A DNA stretch of 64,000 bases. Source: Mesostigma viride (lineage: Eukaryota; Streptophyta; Mesostigmatophyceae; Mesostigmatales; Mesostigmataceae). The notes below the pieces were generated by a model. It was not told the DNA's origin. It was given only the letters and a program-made list of their open reading frames with translations, and did not search any database. Positions 1 to 30,793 of the stretch are shown in pieces. Position 1 is the stretch's first letter, and every line of letters starts with the position of its first letter. The stretch lies in assembly GCA_009746045.1 (NCBI GenBank), contig RPFO01000041.1, positions 5,324,920-5,388,919 of the forward strand, in the 5' to 3' direction. Made by a program: the position numbers and the translations under genes.

Positions 1-1194
1 TTGTCGCTCATATTTCGCTTTGCCTTCGGCTTAGGCGAGCTCGCCTTGTCATCTCCAAAGAGTATGCAATGCCGCACAAGAAGACCGACATTTATTACTG
101 CGCCAACTATCGTCCTCAAGATTGCCAGCATCTCCAAAGATCACCAAAGCCGCAACCAGATCGAGTGCGGCGCTGTGCCCTTCGCGTGCGATGCTCTGCT
201 CTTCTACAGCCGTGGGGCTCGGAGCATTTGGGTTAATGTGGTCGCTAATAGCAGGCTTCGGGTCACCTTTCGCGAGGGTAACCCGTTGTAGCCATTCCTG
301 AAAAGGCTGGTCGGTGTCCCTCATGGCTGGCGACTCCCGAGCACCTGCCACCTTCCCGCGCATGTTGCACGTCTGGCATTTTCATGGGCTTGCTTCGCGC
401 CAACGCACGCTGTCCACCACAAGTTCACAAAGAGTTCACGAGGAGTTCACGGGGAGTTCACGGGGAGTTCACAACTTCGGACTTCGGGGAGATTGTGAAC
501 TCGTCCTGTGAACTCGTGAACTCCTCGGGACCCAAAATTAGCTCGGCCCCGGTCGGCCTTCACCGCCTCATGTGAGTCGTGCCTAAGGCACGACTCACAT
601 GAGGCGGTGAACTCTTTGTGAACTCTTTTGTGAACTGGGCCGACCGGGGCCGAGCTAATTTTGGGTCCCGAGGAGTTCACGAGTTCACAGGACGAGTTCA
701 CAATCTCCCCGAAGTCCGAAGTTGTGAACTCCCCGTGAACTCCCCGTGAACTCCTCGTGAACTCTTTGTGAACTTGTGGTGGACAGCGTGCGTTGGCGCG
801 AAGCAAGCCCATGAAAATGCCAGACGTGCAACATGCGCGGGAAGGTGGCAGGTGCTCGGGAGTCGCCAGCCATGAGGGACACCGACCAGCTTTTCAGGAA
901 TGGCTACAACGGGTTACCCTCGCGAAAGGTGACCCGAAGCCTGCTATTAGCGACGACATTAACCCAAATGCTCCGAGCCCCACGGCTGTAGAAGAGCAGA
1001 GCATCGCACGCGAAGGGCACAGCGCCGCACTCGATCTGGTTGCGGCTTTGGTGATCTTTGGAGATGCTGGCAATCTTGAGGACGATAGTTGGCGCAGTAA
1101 TAAATGTCGGTCTTCTTGTGCGGCATTGCATACTCTTTGGAGATGACAAGGCGAGCTCGCCTAAGCCGAAGGCAAAGCGAAATATGAGCGACAA
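1..1194. repeat. Large imperfect inverted repeat (two facing copies of one element)
   Basis: The first ~584 bases reappear as reverse complement up to 1194; the axis is near base 585, in GTGCCTAAGGCAC. The right arm is about 25 bases longer because it has extra GTGAACTC-type units near 610-640. Each arm is rich in short direct repeats of GAGTTCAC. The left arm runs off the window start, so the true length is unknown. The arms meet as GTGCC-TAA-GGCAC, as expected if two elements with GGCACGACTCACA termini share a TAA target; that resembles PIF/Harbinger (Tourist) MITEs, but this is inference. ORFs reading through it are symmetric artefacts and are not called as genes. Confidence 0.85.
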
Positions 1195-1254
1195 AGCAAA
1201 CGTGAAACTCACAACGCCCTGATGACAATATGGATGGCGGCAATTGGTGTTGAT

Positions 1255-1381
1255 GGCCACATACACACTGGTTCATATCCATCATCGTGCACGACTCGAA
1301 AACGCGGATAACATAACGGCAGGCTCGAGCTACCTTGGTCCGGATTCTCCAGATCTCTGGCCTGCGCTGTTGTCTCATTGA
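1255..1381 (-). repeat. Diverged copy of the 294-bp dispersed repeat
   Basis: The reverse complement matches the start of the repeat at 31026-31319: GAGACAAC, GCGCAGGCC, then CTCGAGCCTGCCGTTAT and CGCGTTTTCGAGTCG. Similarity fades beyond the GATGATG stretch. It lies directly beside the right arm of the large inverted repeat. Confidence 0.7.
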
Positions 1382-1764
1382 CATACACACTGATGCGCCC
1401 GGCAATACCATGGGCGGTCCGTCTGCATGAACAATCTTTCGTTGCTGGCCGCCCCACGCTTCACGTTCTAGGCACACTGGTTGGTAAGAAAGGTCAACTT
1501 GTAAGGTCCGTTGAGTCCGATCTCTTTTCTTTCAGGGGCATGCTCTTTTTGTGTGTGCGATCATGATGGCCACTATGGAACGTGATTCATAAGATATTGC
1601 TTCAAATTTGCTGTGCGATAACACTTCCTTGACTACTTGTAGTAATCACTTTTATTGCTCATTGAAATAATTTTGGACATTTATCTGCTGGCCCCAGGCA
1701 ATTGTCATGTTTGTTGTCTCACTCACTTGATGACAATGTAAAGACTATCACTAAAGCAACTAGC
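1382..1764. other. Intergenic, nothing recognised
   Basis: AT-rich non-coding sequence without long ORFs, tandem repeats or recognisable element ends. Confidence 0.5.
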
Positions 1765-1935
1765 GCAGGCCAGAAATATGGAGATCCCGGACCATGCTGT
1801 TGATATCTCGAGCCTGCTGTTGACTCATCCGTGTTAGTCGAGTCATTCACAACGATGGAAACAAATGGAGGTGGAAATGTGCAGCCTTGTAAGTTACAAC
1901 TATGGCTGGCTAACATTCAGAGCGGGATCTACACG
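1765..1935 (+). repeat. Old diverged copy of the 294-bp dispersed repeat
   Basis: Matches the family in the + orientation: GCGCAGGCCAGAAAT, CCGGACCATG, CTCGAGCCTGC, then the downstream GGAAATGTG and TTATGGCTGGC blocks, with many substitutions. It extends further into the family than the 1255 and 5173 copies, so the family is longer than their shared core. Confidence 0.65.
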
Positions 1936-2398
1936 GTTTGCGACGGCACCACTCCTTTTGAACTGCAATAACCCTAAATGGAATTAATATGTTCGCACAT
2001 TGCATAGTTGCATGCCTCCCTTTATAATTGCAACGCGCCCGACATTAGTCATGATTAAAGAATTACGCGTGCACAAAGTTATTGTTAAGCAGCCACAACA
2101 CGTCCAACATTATGTCTCACTCAATGAGCAACCAATTCAAGACATTGCACATGTCCAAGTGAGGTCTTAACAACCACAGTACCCCCAGTGCGTGTGACTA
2201 GCTCAAGGAGCTAGCATGCACGTAATTGACCACTATGAACATGTGTAGCATCATACGGTAAGCTAATGGAATTTCCATTATTATAATTCTGAAATGTTGA
2301 CTCACATTTGCTAAATGAAGTAAGGAGTTCAGTTCTAAAACAAACTCTTGCTTATGCCCACTCTGATATGGGAAACCAGATGCCCATCCATGAAAAGA

Positions 2399-2400
<2 letters not shown>
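1936..2400. other. Intergenic, nothing recognised
   Basis: Non-coding sequence leading into the microsatellite block. No ORF, element end or RNA gene could be supported. Confidence 0.4.
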
Positions 2401-4517
<2,117 letters not shown>

Positions 4518-5172
4518 TGCCCACATGCCACACGTGCACATGCACGTATGGGTGGGCAGGGCATTGCGTTTGGAGCGACGACGTATACACAATCCAGGTT
4601 ACCATAGGCGTCCAACCGGACCCTACGCTTGCTGTTTGCTGTTGAAAGCATCTTCAAGTTCTCGTAGAATGCCAGGGCGTTCCCCATTTTTGGACCACGT
4701 GTTTGAAGCGATGCCATATGCACGCTCCAAGGAACCATAGTCGCAGCTATGAGAAAGCCACTCTAATGCACCAATGAGCATTTGCTCGGGTCTTACCACG
4801 TCCAACCGGAGCCCGCGCCCGCCATTGTCTGGAGATTCGGCTCGCTGATCGGGCCGATTTTCTCCAGTAAATAACCGAACGCCTCCAGCGAGATATGGCA
4901 TGTTTTGTGCATGTGACGGCGGGCGGCTCTGGGGTCGTCCCCAGCCAATAAACAAACCGGCTTTGAAACAATATCGACAGAGAAGCACTGGCACCAACAC
5001 CTGGAAAAACTTGCAAAGAAAGCTACCTGTCTGCGTTCGAACGCAGACAGGTAGCTGGAAAAGCGACATGCACGACAGGTCACCGGCGCGTTTTTATCAT
5101 ATTTCTGCAGCACTGTATCAAATTAGTGGTGCAGAAGTTAGTGGTTTACAGCTGGACAAGACGTGCATGTTG
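4518..5172. other. Intergenic, containing a perfect palindrome
   Basis: No supportable gene. The only structure is the 36-bp perfect palindrome at 5021-5056 (listed separately). Confidence 0.4.
5021..5056. repeat. 36-bp perfect palindrome
   Basis: Each half reads AGCTACCTGTCTGCGTTC followed by its exact reverse complement, with no spacer and the axis in TTCGAA. The flanking bases do not extend the symmetry. It would fold into an 18-bp stem if single-stranded. Its role is unknown. Confidence 0.9.
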
Positions 5173-5265
5173 TGACTCGAAAACGCGGAAAAGATAACGG
5201 CAGGCTCGAGCTACCATGGTCCGGATTCTCCCGATTTCTGGCCTGCGCTGGTTGTCTCTTTGATG
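5173..5265 (-). repeat. Truncated copy of the 294-bp dispersed repeat
   Basis: The reverse complement starts ATCAAAGAGACAACC, exactly like the full copies at 31026 and 36204, and stays very close through CGCGTTTTCGAGTC, where identity stops abruptly. The shared sharp start supports ATCAAAGAGAC as the real end of the family. Confidence 0.8.
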
Positions 5266-5329
5266 TTATTAGCCAGCATGCAAGGATGCCGGCATCATGC
5301 ACTTGCTTGACGTTTGCGCCCTTTCCCGC

Positions 5330-5527
5330 GAAATCTGGGCTGTCTTCCCGCGCCTCCGCCAGTTCACAAACGAGTTCACTGGCGAGCAGTTCACAACGTC
5401 GTTGCGACCCATGTGAGTGCGTGAACTCGAAGTGAAGGGCCGGTGAAGCGCCGGTGGCGACCCGGCCGTCGACCCAGTTCACAAAGAGTTCACCGACGGA
5501 GTTCACCGAGCCTCATGTGAGTCGTGC
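5330..5527. repeat. Single arm of the GTGAACTC-rich element
   Basis: Contains several AGTTCAC units and ends in CCTCATGTGAGTCGTGCC, the sequence that forms the axis of the inverted repeat at 1-1194. It appears to be a single diverged arm of that element, joined directly to the MITE-like sequence at 5528. Confidence 0.65.
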
Positions 5528-6212
5528 CAACTCACACGGGTCGCGATCCGTGGTTCGTACGGTCATGGTTCGCGAACCGCTTTGCCGAGTGGCATCGAAC
5601 TTTCTGCCACGTGGAACAGAAATTGGTTGACGAACCGGTCGCACTCACACGGCGGGTCGCGGGCGTTCGGATTGTTCAGATAGATAAAGATTGGTTCACA
5701 GTACCTTTTTTGCTGGCGTTTCCGCACTTTCCGCTCTTTTCCGCACTCCTCCTCAATCTCCTCGTTGTCGCCACCTGTCCTTGGATTTACACATACAGCG
5801 GAATATCTACGATATGGTATTCTGATTAGGTATTCGGGTGTATCCAGTGATTATTTGTCTTTACTGGACGATACTAAATTATACCTGGCGAGACCGGCTT
5901 CGCTGGATCGAAGCTGTCCAGTTTTCTTCAGCACCCTGCCGTACTGGTTCTACGCCGACTGAATTCGTACCATTAATTCCCGTACTTTCAGATCTTTTTC
6001 GCACTTGTCAGGTTCGATTCACGGACACGTGGACTTTTCGCTCGCGAACATGGGTCGCGACACGATTTCCCGCGAACCACAAAGTCGGGTCGCGAACCAT
6101 GCCCGTTTTCCGGCACTATCTGCCGACGCCGTGAGAAGATTCCTGCCACGCATGACAACTGACAAGAGTGCTCACGAACTACGGATCGCGACCCGTGTGA
6201 GTTAGCCCTAAT
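5528..6212. mobile_element. MITE-like non-autonomous DNA element with ~27-bp terminal inverted repeats
   Basis: The left end AACTCACACGGGTCGCGATC and the reverse complement of the right end (about 6176-6207) match over some 27 bases with one mismatch. Subterminal TTCGCGAACC-type motifs recur in both orientations. The right end runs into GGGC then TAA; the left end is fused to the neighbouring element, so no clean target duplication can be read. There is no transposase ORF. Termini of the form GGC..ACTCACA next to TAA suggest a PIF/Harbinger-type MITE (inference). Confidence 0.6.
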
Positions 6213-7094
6213 TACTGTAGCGGAACCAAGGGGAAGATCCTGGGGAATGGCAGAAGTTGATTCCAAAAAGCATCCACCTGAAACCAAGTAGCTGCTGTCG
6301 TTGTACTTCTGCGTACGGCCTCTGCTCCCCGGACTTTCATTCCAGGCCATGACATTACTAGTATCCTCCTCTGCTTGTAGTACCTGGTCTCATGATCGTG
6401 CCAGCCTGTGCAGAAGATTATCCGGGCCTGCTGCAAGTCGCTTGTAACATAGAATTACTGTAGGTAGTTAGTTGTAAGCGGAGCCACCCACTGTAGGTAG
6501 TTGTTGTGAGTTGTGAGTTGTGAGTTGTGACTTGTGACTGCAGTCTGCAGTCCCATGCCAGTTCTGTGGAAATTCCTGGCTACCAATTAGGATTCGCTGA
6601 TACTCTTTTCCCCTCTAACCTCTTTGGTCCATAATTGGCTAATAAAAATATACCCATTTCCCCGAACAAAATTCCTGGCTACCGGTAACTGGGAAGTACC
6701 GTAGCCAGAAGCCAGCACCGCAATGTTGATGCTCCGAGCCTCCGACAGCACAACTCGCACTGCCTGGCTCGCTTACAATAATACATAATGACGCTAAACA
6801 GAAAGTGAAAACAGTAGTAATGGTGGCAACAAAACAACGATGTACAGAGAAAATGTGCGTTAGGGTCGAGTCACTATCGTATTCTAGGTACGTCGTTGGC
6901 GTTTCTGATATTTTGAGTTCATGCTGAGCTTAACTTGCATGCAAACTATATGCTCGTACCTTAATCTCGGCCATCAGTTGGCTTGTTTTCATTGTTCAGC
7001 GTCAATCAACGGACGTGGGATGCTAAGGTAGGATTGATGTGACTGTAGTTGCAAAATTCAAGATAACTTAAGCCATTCCGCAGCTGTTTTAAAA
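6213..7094 (+). promoter_or_regulatory. Upstream region of the glycosyltransferase-like gene
   Basis: About 0.9 kb between the MITE-like element and the ATG at 7095. It holds a small GTGAGTT-type tandem repeat (about 6501-6535) and no other repeat. Promoter and 5' UTR presumably lie here, but no TATA box or initiator can be assigned with confidence. Confidence 0.3.
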
Positions 7095-24974
<17,880 letters not shown>

Positions 24975-25176
24975 TTAGCTCAAGGCCCAATTCGCCCGGG
25001 GGGCCACCCTCGCAAAGCGTTGACCTATACCAACGCGCATGTATCCGTGGGAGTATGCCATAGTATTAATGTTTAAGTGCCATTGAAGCGTGACTTTGTT
25101 TGAATTGTCCATCTTTTTCTGTAGTTGATGAGATGATATAGATGAGATGATATAGATGAGGATGATGTGACGGAAT

Positions 25177-25680
25177 GCAATATACGAGAATGCTCATAAC
25201 TTTTGACTCCGGCCATGAAATTTCATCGGGTTGGTTGCATTAGACTCGTCTTTTGAAGACGAACACGCTGATATAATTTTCTACAGCTATCGCTCAATAT
25301 TTCCGAAGATACCGGCACCGCCCTGCCCAGCAAATATCGCTGTTGCAATATACGAGAATGCTCATAACTTTTGACTCCGGCCATGAAATTTCATCGGGTT
25401 GGTTGCATTAGACTCGTCTTTTGAAGACGAACACGCTGATATAATTTTCTACAGCTATCGCTCAATATTTCCGAAGATACCGGCACCGCCCTGCCCAGCA
25501 AATATCGCTGTTGCAATATACGAGAATGCTCATAACTTTTGACTCCGGCCATGAAACTTCATCGGGTTGGTTGCATTAGACTCGTCTTTTGAAGACGAAC
25601 ACGCTGATATAATTTTCTCCAGCTATCGCTCAATATTTCCGAAGATACCGGCACCGCCCTGCCCAGCAAATATCGCTGTT
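25177..25680 (+). repeat. Three tandem 168-bp 5'-UTR monomers
   Basis: Units begin GCAATATACGAGAATGCTC at 25177, 25345 and 25513, period exactly 168, with very few differences. Position directly before ORF1 is like the promoter monomers of mouse L1. That they drive transcription is inference. Confidence 0.95.
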
Positions 25681-25693
25681 TTTTCAGCTCGAT

Positions 25694-27100
25694 ATGGCGG
25701 AATACGACTCATCCCAGCAATCACAAGCGTCCGCGGCCCTGCACCAACTCGCTGACGAAGCCATGGCGTCATTGGAAACACCCTTGCACGCTATGCCGGA
25801 CGCCACTGTCAGCATCCAGCCGCTCCACTCCACCGCTCCGCCGAACAGCGACCTTGCCATGGATACCCGCGAGGAGGCCTTTTCTGCCGAGGAAGCTGCC
25901 GCATTTTTACCTGGCAAATGGCCAGGCCTTAACGCCATCATGCGCCTGTCCCGAGCTGCCGCCCTCACCATCCTGCACCTGGCTGCCGAGAAAAAGTGCG
26001 AGATCCGGGACTGCAACCAACAGGTTACCCACCTGTCGGACTTTCTCCACGACGACCCCGACGACACTGACCTCTGCCTCGCAGTCTGGTGGACGTGCTC
26101 CCGTCTTTCCGACAGCGCCCTTGAGCGCTTTGTCATGGCCTCTCTGGACCTGGGAGCCGACCCCACTGTTGCGGCCGCCATCAACATCACCGCCAAGCAA
26201 GTCGCCAATACGTGCTTCGATCGCCTCCCTCCCCTCCTCAACGCTGCCCTCAACCCTGTCCACAACCACCTCGCCACCCACCACGCCCATTCCTCACACG
26301 CCGACACCTCCATCCACTCCGCCATCACCCACATTGCAGCAGGGCTGCAGCAGCAGCAGCAGCTCCTCCACCAGCTCCAGCAACAACTTGCCGCCTCCAT
26401 AACTCCTGCCAAGACCACCTATGCCGCCACGCTTCAGAACCCTACGGAGCTCATCAACGAAATCAAAACAGCCGTCAAGGCCAGCACAAGGGATGCTATG
26501 CACGAACCCATTCGCTCATGCAGTATTGTGGTACGTGGCGTCCCCTCGAACGTCAACGATGCACGCCTGGGCACCTACCTCCGGGGCGACCCCTTCCTGG
26601 GGAAGCTCGGCGTGGCCCAAAGCGTCGTCATCAAAACGGCACGACGGCTCGGCGGCCCCACCGCCCCTGTCTTGGTGGAATTCCACCGCAAGGAGGACAA
26701 ACTGCAGGTGCAGAAGGCCCGCCGGAACCTCCACGATACCCAACTGAGCATCGACGATTACTATACCCCGGAGCAGCTTGAGGCCCGGGCTGCCGCTTTG
26801 AACCGGCCGGAGGTCCACGAGGCTCGGGCAGCCAAGCAGGCCAACCCGCAACTACGGTGCAGCATCTATGCCCGCCTCTTTAATGGCGTCTTCATCGTCC
26901 GCATTAACGGCCAGGACCTTCCTCCAATGACGGCGACCCCCATGGATACCGCCGTGCCAGCGCCCCAGCCCCCCTGCTCGGCCCCCGCCGTCACCGCCAT
27001 CGCCACCGGCATCGACGGTCACCTGCTCCCCAGCACGTGTGGGGATCCGCCGGGGCAACTTCAGCTCAGGTATGGCTGCCAGGCTTGGCCGTCCCCCTAA
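25694..27100 (+). CDS. LINE ORF1 (RNA-binding, L1 ORF1p-like)
   Basis: 468 aa, ATG at 25694, ending in a double stop (TAATAA). The N-terminal half is Ala-rich and helical with a Gln-rich stretch (GLQQQQQLLHQLQQQL, about residues 215-230) that could be a coiled coil. Residues about 275-360 resemble the L1 ORF1p RRM and C-terminal domain: SIVVRGVPSNVNDARLGTYL, then APVLVEFHRKEDKLQVQKAR. Expected role: nucleic-acid chaperone packaging LINE RNA. No CCHC knuckle is seen. Confidence 0.8.
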   Translation: MAEYDSSQQSQASAALHQLADEAMASLETPLHAMPDATVSIQPLHSTAPPNSDLAMDTREEAFSAEEAAAFLPGKWPGLNAIMRLSRAAALTILHLAAEKKCEIRDCNQQVTHLSDFLHDDPDDTDLCLAVWWTCSRLSDSALERFVMASLDLGADPTVAAAINITAKQVANTCFDRLPPLLNAALNPVHNHLATHHAHSSHADTSIHSAITHIAAGLQQQQQLLHQLQQQLAASITPAKTTYAATLQNPTELINEIKTAVKASTRDAMHEPIRSCSIVVRGVPSNVNDARLGTYLRGDPFLGKLGVAQSVVIKTARRLGGPTAPVLVEFHRKEDKLQVQKARRNLHDTQLSIDDYYTPEQLEARAAALNRPEVHEARAAKQANPQLRCSIYARLFNGVFIVRINGQDLPPMTATPMDTAVPAPQPPCSAPAVTAIATGIDGHLLPSTCGDPPGQLQLRYGCQAWPSP

Positions 27101-27160
27101 TAAATTCGTTCGCTTTGCACCTGAGCCGGAGCCCGCGCTGCGAACCCTTCTCTCCTATCA

Positions 27161-30100
27161 ATGACGACGCTCGCGGCCCCGCGGCTCCGCGGCTCTAGCA
27201 GTGGGATCTGCCTAACTCCCCTTCCCGCCCCTTTGCCTTCGCAGCCCTCGGGCTGTCGGAGAGAGAGCAACGGGTCGGCAGTGAGCCAGGTTAGCCCCGC
27301 CTCGCGCGGCCGCCTCCGAAACCTCCTCAGACTGCACGCATTTCTTATGCGTGCAGACGCAAACTCATTCTACCTGGCCACCCGAGCCAACCGTCGGCGT
27401 CGCCTCGACGCGTTGGCAGGAAGAATCGAAATGGTGATTGAAAGCATAAGTCCCCAACCCGCCCCCCCTACCCCACCACCTCCACCCCCACCCCCATCAC
27501 CACCCTGCTCCATCTCCGCCCCCACCCCCGCCTGCACCCCCCTTTTCGGTCAACGCGCGCCCTTGGTCATCGCCACCTTCAACGCCCGCACGCTCCAGCC
27601 CGACGCTGACCGCTGTCACTGCCTGCGCAGTGACGACTGTCAGTGCCATCGAGTCTCCAATCTTATTGGTTTCTGCATCGACAATAATATCGCCATCCTG
27701 GGAATCCAAGAACACAGGCGCACTGCATCGGCCCGCGGATCAACTGCCCTTGTTGCTGACGACATCGACGGCTGGCGGTTCTACTACGGAGGCGGCGACG
27801 GCACCGGGAACGGGGGCGTCGGTCTCCTCTGCTCCCCGCTCGCCGTACGCCACATGGGCGAACCCCAGCTGGTCAACGCTCGGCTCCTCGTGGCCACTTT
27901 TCATTCGATGGAGGGCCACTCGACCTACGCCCTGACGGTGGGCGTTGGTTACGCACCCCACTCCGGCCACCCAGAACAAGACCGCAAGGACTTCTTTGCA
28001 GCGCTGGAGAACCTGGCGAACGGCATCCCTGGTCGCAACTACCTCGCTCTGCTGCTGGACGCCAACGCCACGCTACCACCGGGTACTGGCGGATGTCAGC
28101 ACGCCCCCAACGGTACGGTCTCCAATGCCAACACCGAACTTTTTGCTGATTTGCTTACGACATGCGATTTGGTCACTGCCAACACCCGCTTTCCACATAG
28201 TCCAGATGCTTTGGTCACACACACCTCGCCAACTGGCACTGAACGCTGCATTGACTATGTTGTAATGCGCAAGCGTCATCAAGGATCTGTACTAGCTGCT
28301 CGCTCGCATGTGATCCCCCTGGTGCGCTCCGATCATCGCATCGTCACCGCCCGCATCCGCCTGCGATTCCCCTCGCCCTTTCGTAAGCACGTGGCACCAC
28401 CTGATTTGCGCACACTTCAGTTGCTCGAGAAATCTGACGACGCTCTGGAGGACTTCCCTGAAAAACGCGCCCACAAGCGCGCCGCAGAGGCGTTCGTCGA
28501 CGCGCTGGACATCCCGGCCAGCCACGCCCAGCTGTTCGCTGCCGGCCCGGCATCGGCCCTTCGGCACCTCGCTGACAAGCTGCCCGCGGCCGGGGCCCTA
28601 CTGCCCCCCCGCCGCCCGCCCCGCTTCACCAGCCTGCACCGGCTCCCCGCCGTCATCCAGGCCCGGCAAGCCCTGCGCGACAACCGCGACCCCGCCCGCT
28701 ACGCCCGCCTCAAAGCCGATTACCACTCGGCCATCCGGCAGGCGACCAAGGAGCAGGAGGACCTTCATGTCCGCGAGTACTTCGCCCACCTCAAGGACCA
28801 GCACGGCAAGTACGCCTGGACCCGCCTGCGTCACGCCCAACGGCCCGCCGGCGGCGCGCAGCCGGCGCCGCGGACGCTCTCTGGCTCACCGCAGCAGCAG
28901 CTCAACCAGTGGTATTCCTCCCAGTCCCGGCTGCTCGGCGCCCCCCCGCCGCCTCCGCCGCTTGGCCCTCTGGCGGCCGCACGCCTGGCAGTAGCACCGG
29001 CGGACGTCCCTGCGCCGCCCACGCCGCCCGCCGCTGAGCAGGACTACACGTACCCAGCCCTGACGGAACCCCTGGCCCACCCCAACGAGCTCCCGCCGTT
29101 CACCGAGCTCGAGCTGAGCACCGCCGCCAAGCAACTCCGCTTCTATGCTGCCGTTGGACCTGACCAGCTCCCAGCCCCGGTGATTAAGCTGACGGCGCTC
29201 ACGGGGTTCCTGCTTGACGTCTGCAACCGGATCCTGCTTGCCGACGCGCCGCCGATTCCTGAGTGGCAGCACAGCTACCGTATTATGCTGTACAAAAACA
29301 AAGGTTCCCCTGACGACCCCGCCAACTACAGAGGAGTCTGCATCCAGAGCGCCGCACTTAAGTTGTTCATGCGCATGATCCTCAACCGCCTTCGTTCTGC
29401 TCTCGACTGTCACCTTGGGGAAAGTCAAATGGGCTTCCGTCCTGGGCGCAACACCGTCATGGCCATCTTCGTCGCGCGTCGCCTCTTCGAGGAAATCGCT
29501 CTCCTGCAACCTGGTGAGTTTCCCGCCATCCTGATCTTCGTCGACTTCATCAAGGCTTTTGATTCTGTCCTCTGGGACGCTCTATGGGCTGTACTTGCTC
29601 GCGCTCGCGTCCCCACTCCCCTGATTACCGTCATCCGCACGCTGTATGAGGGGTCCACCACTTCGGTGCGCACTCAGCACGGCATAACCCCGCCCTGCCC
29701 ACTGCAGACCGGCGTCTGGCAGGGTTGCGTCCTGTCGCCGTACCTGTTTATTATTGTAGTGGATTATGTTATGCGCCAGGCACGTGCTCGCTTTGCTAGC
29801 ATTGCAGGCCGTGCCCCTGGCCTAGCGATCACGAACGAGCTTGGGGAAGGGGGGCCGACTAACAAGCAGAATTTACTAGCTGACCTCATTTATGCCGACG
29901 ACATCACGCTCATCGAGAAGCCGGAGTCTGCCCAACTTTGGCTGGACTGCCTGGCGCTCGAGGCTCGGGCGGTTGGTCTAGAAATCAGCCCCAAAACGGA
30001 GGCCCTGGCCCTCGGCATGGCAGGGCCCCCACCCACACTCCGCCTCTTAGACGATGCCGAGGTCAACTACCCTACTTCAGGCCGCTTCAAGCTGCTCGGC

Positions 30101-30793
30101 AGTTGGCTTCCCGACTGCGAGGACGACATGACGACACGGATCGGCATGGCGTGGGCGCACCTCCATGACCACCGCCGCTGGTGGAGCAACCCCGCCCTAC
30201 CCCGGATCGTCAAGCGTGACCTCTTCAAGGTCGTCATTCTGACGATCCTGACCTACGGCGCCGAGACGTGGACACTGATGCAGGAGCTGGAGCAACGACT
30301 CGACGGCGCCGTCACCAAGATGCTGCGCAAGGCCCTTAACATCCCCTTTGGTTTGCACATTAGTAATGAGGATTTGTACGCTGATTTGCCCTATGTTTCC
30401 CACATTATTAGGCACAGGCGCCTGGGCCTAGCCGGGCACCTGGCCCGCACAGATCAGGTAGATACATCAGATAGACTAGCTGGCACCAAGCCCGCCCAGC
30501 CTGGGCGATATGTCCTCACCTGGCGTGCCCCCGGCCGCGCGCGGCAGGGCCGCCACCCGTGGACTTTTCGTGATAGACTCGGCATGGACATGTGCTACAC
30601 TAGACGTGACGGGCTCACCCCCGGGCAGCCTCCTGGTTTGTCTGTAATATGGAGGCAGATGGTGCGCAAGGATAGATGGCAAGTAGTGATGAAGGAGACC
30701 ACCCCCAAGCCTGTGGGGGCTCCGCGTGTGACCAAGTATGGCATTCATAGCGATTCGGGCCGCGGTGCCCACACCCCTGTAACTAGGACCTAG
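27161..30793 (+). CDS. LINE ORF2: AP endonuclease and reverse transcriptase
   Basis: 1210 aa, ATG 60 bp after the ORF1 stop and in the same frame. An APE-type endonuclease spans about residues 128-400: FNARTL, the catalytic-Glu motif QEHRR, DANA, and RSDHRIV near the end. RT spans about 680-960: LYKNKGSPDDPANYRG, GFRPGRNT, FVDFIKAFDSV, WQGCVLSPYLF and the catalytic LIYADDITLI. The C-terminal part has YGAETWTL and RHRRLGLAGHLAR, common in LINEs. A Pro-rich linker follows the N-terminus. It should nick target DNA and prime reverse transcription from it. No frameshift or stop is seen. Confidence 0.92.
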   Translation: MTTLAAPRLRGSSSGICLTPLPAPLPSQPSGCRRESNGSAVSQVSPASRGRLRNLLRLHAFLMRADANSFYLATRANRRRRLDALAGRIEMVIESISPQPAPPTPPPPPPPPSPPCSISAPTPACTPLFGQRAPLVIATFNARTLQPDADRCHCLRSDDCQCHRVSNLIGFCIDNNIAILGIQEHRRTASARGSTALVADDIDGWRFYYGGGDGTGNGGVGLLCSPLAVRHMGEPQLVNARLLVATFHSMEGHSTYALTVGVGYAPHSGHPEQDRKDFFAALENLANGIPGRNYLALLLDANATLPPGTGGCQHAPNGTVSNANTELFADLLTTCDLVTANTRFPHSPDALVTHTSPTGTERCIDYVVMRKRHQGSVLAARSHVIPLVRSDHRIVTARIRLRFPSPFRKHVAPPDLRTLQLLEKSDDALEDFPEKRAHKRAAEAFVDALDIPASHAQLFAAGPASALRHLADKLPAAGALLPPRRPPRFTSLHRLPAVIQARQALRDNRDPARYARLKADYHSAIRQATKEQEDLHVREYFAHLKDQHGKYAWTRLRHAQRPAGGAQPAPRTLSGSPQQQLNQWYSSQSRLLGAPPPPPPLGPLAAARLAVAPADVPAPPTPPAAEQDYTYPALTEPLAHPNELPPFTELELSTAAKQLRFYAAVGPDQLPAPVIKLTALTGFLLDVCNRILLADAPPIPEWQHSYRIMLYKNKGSPDDPANYRGVCIQSAALKLFMRMILNRLRSALDCHLGESQMGFRPGRNTVMAIFVARRLFEEIALLQPGEFPAILIFVDFIKAFDSVLWDALWAVLARARVPTPLITVIRTLYEGSTTSVRTQHGITPPCPLQTGVWQGCVLSPYLFIIVVDYVMRQARARFASIAGRAPGLAITNELGEGGPTNKQNLLADLIYADDITLIEKPESAQLWLDCLALEARAVGLEISPKTEALALGMAGPPPTLRLLDDAEVNYPTSGRFKLLGSWLPDCEDDMTTRIGMAWAHLHDHRRWWSNPALPRIVKRDLFKVVILTILTYGAETWTLMQELEQRLDGAVTKMLRKALNIPFGLHISNEDLYADLPYVSHIIRHRRLGLAGHLARTDQVDTSDRLAGTKPAQPGRYVLTWRAPGRARQGRHPWTFRDRLGMDMCYTRRDGLTPGQPPGLSVIWRQMVRKDRWQVVMKETTPKPVGAPRVTKYGIHSDSGRGAHTPVTRT

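Noticed and set aside
447-812. 121-aa frame with repeated VHKEFT-like units
   Set aside because: Comes from GAGTTCAC repeats in an inverted repeat; mirror copies of the same frames occur on the other arm.
25684-26418. 244-aa minus-strand frame opposite LINE ORF1
   Set aside because: Shadow of ORF1 caused by GC-rich codon use; no domain.
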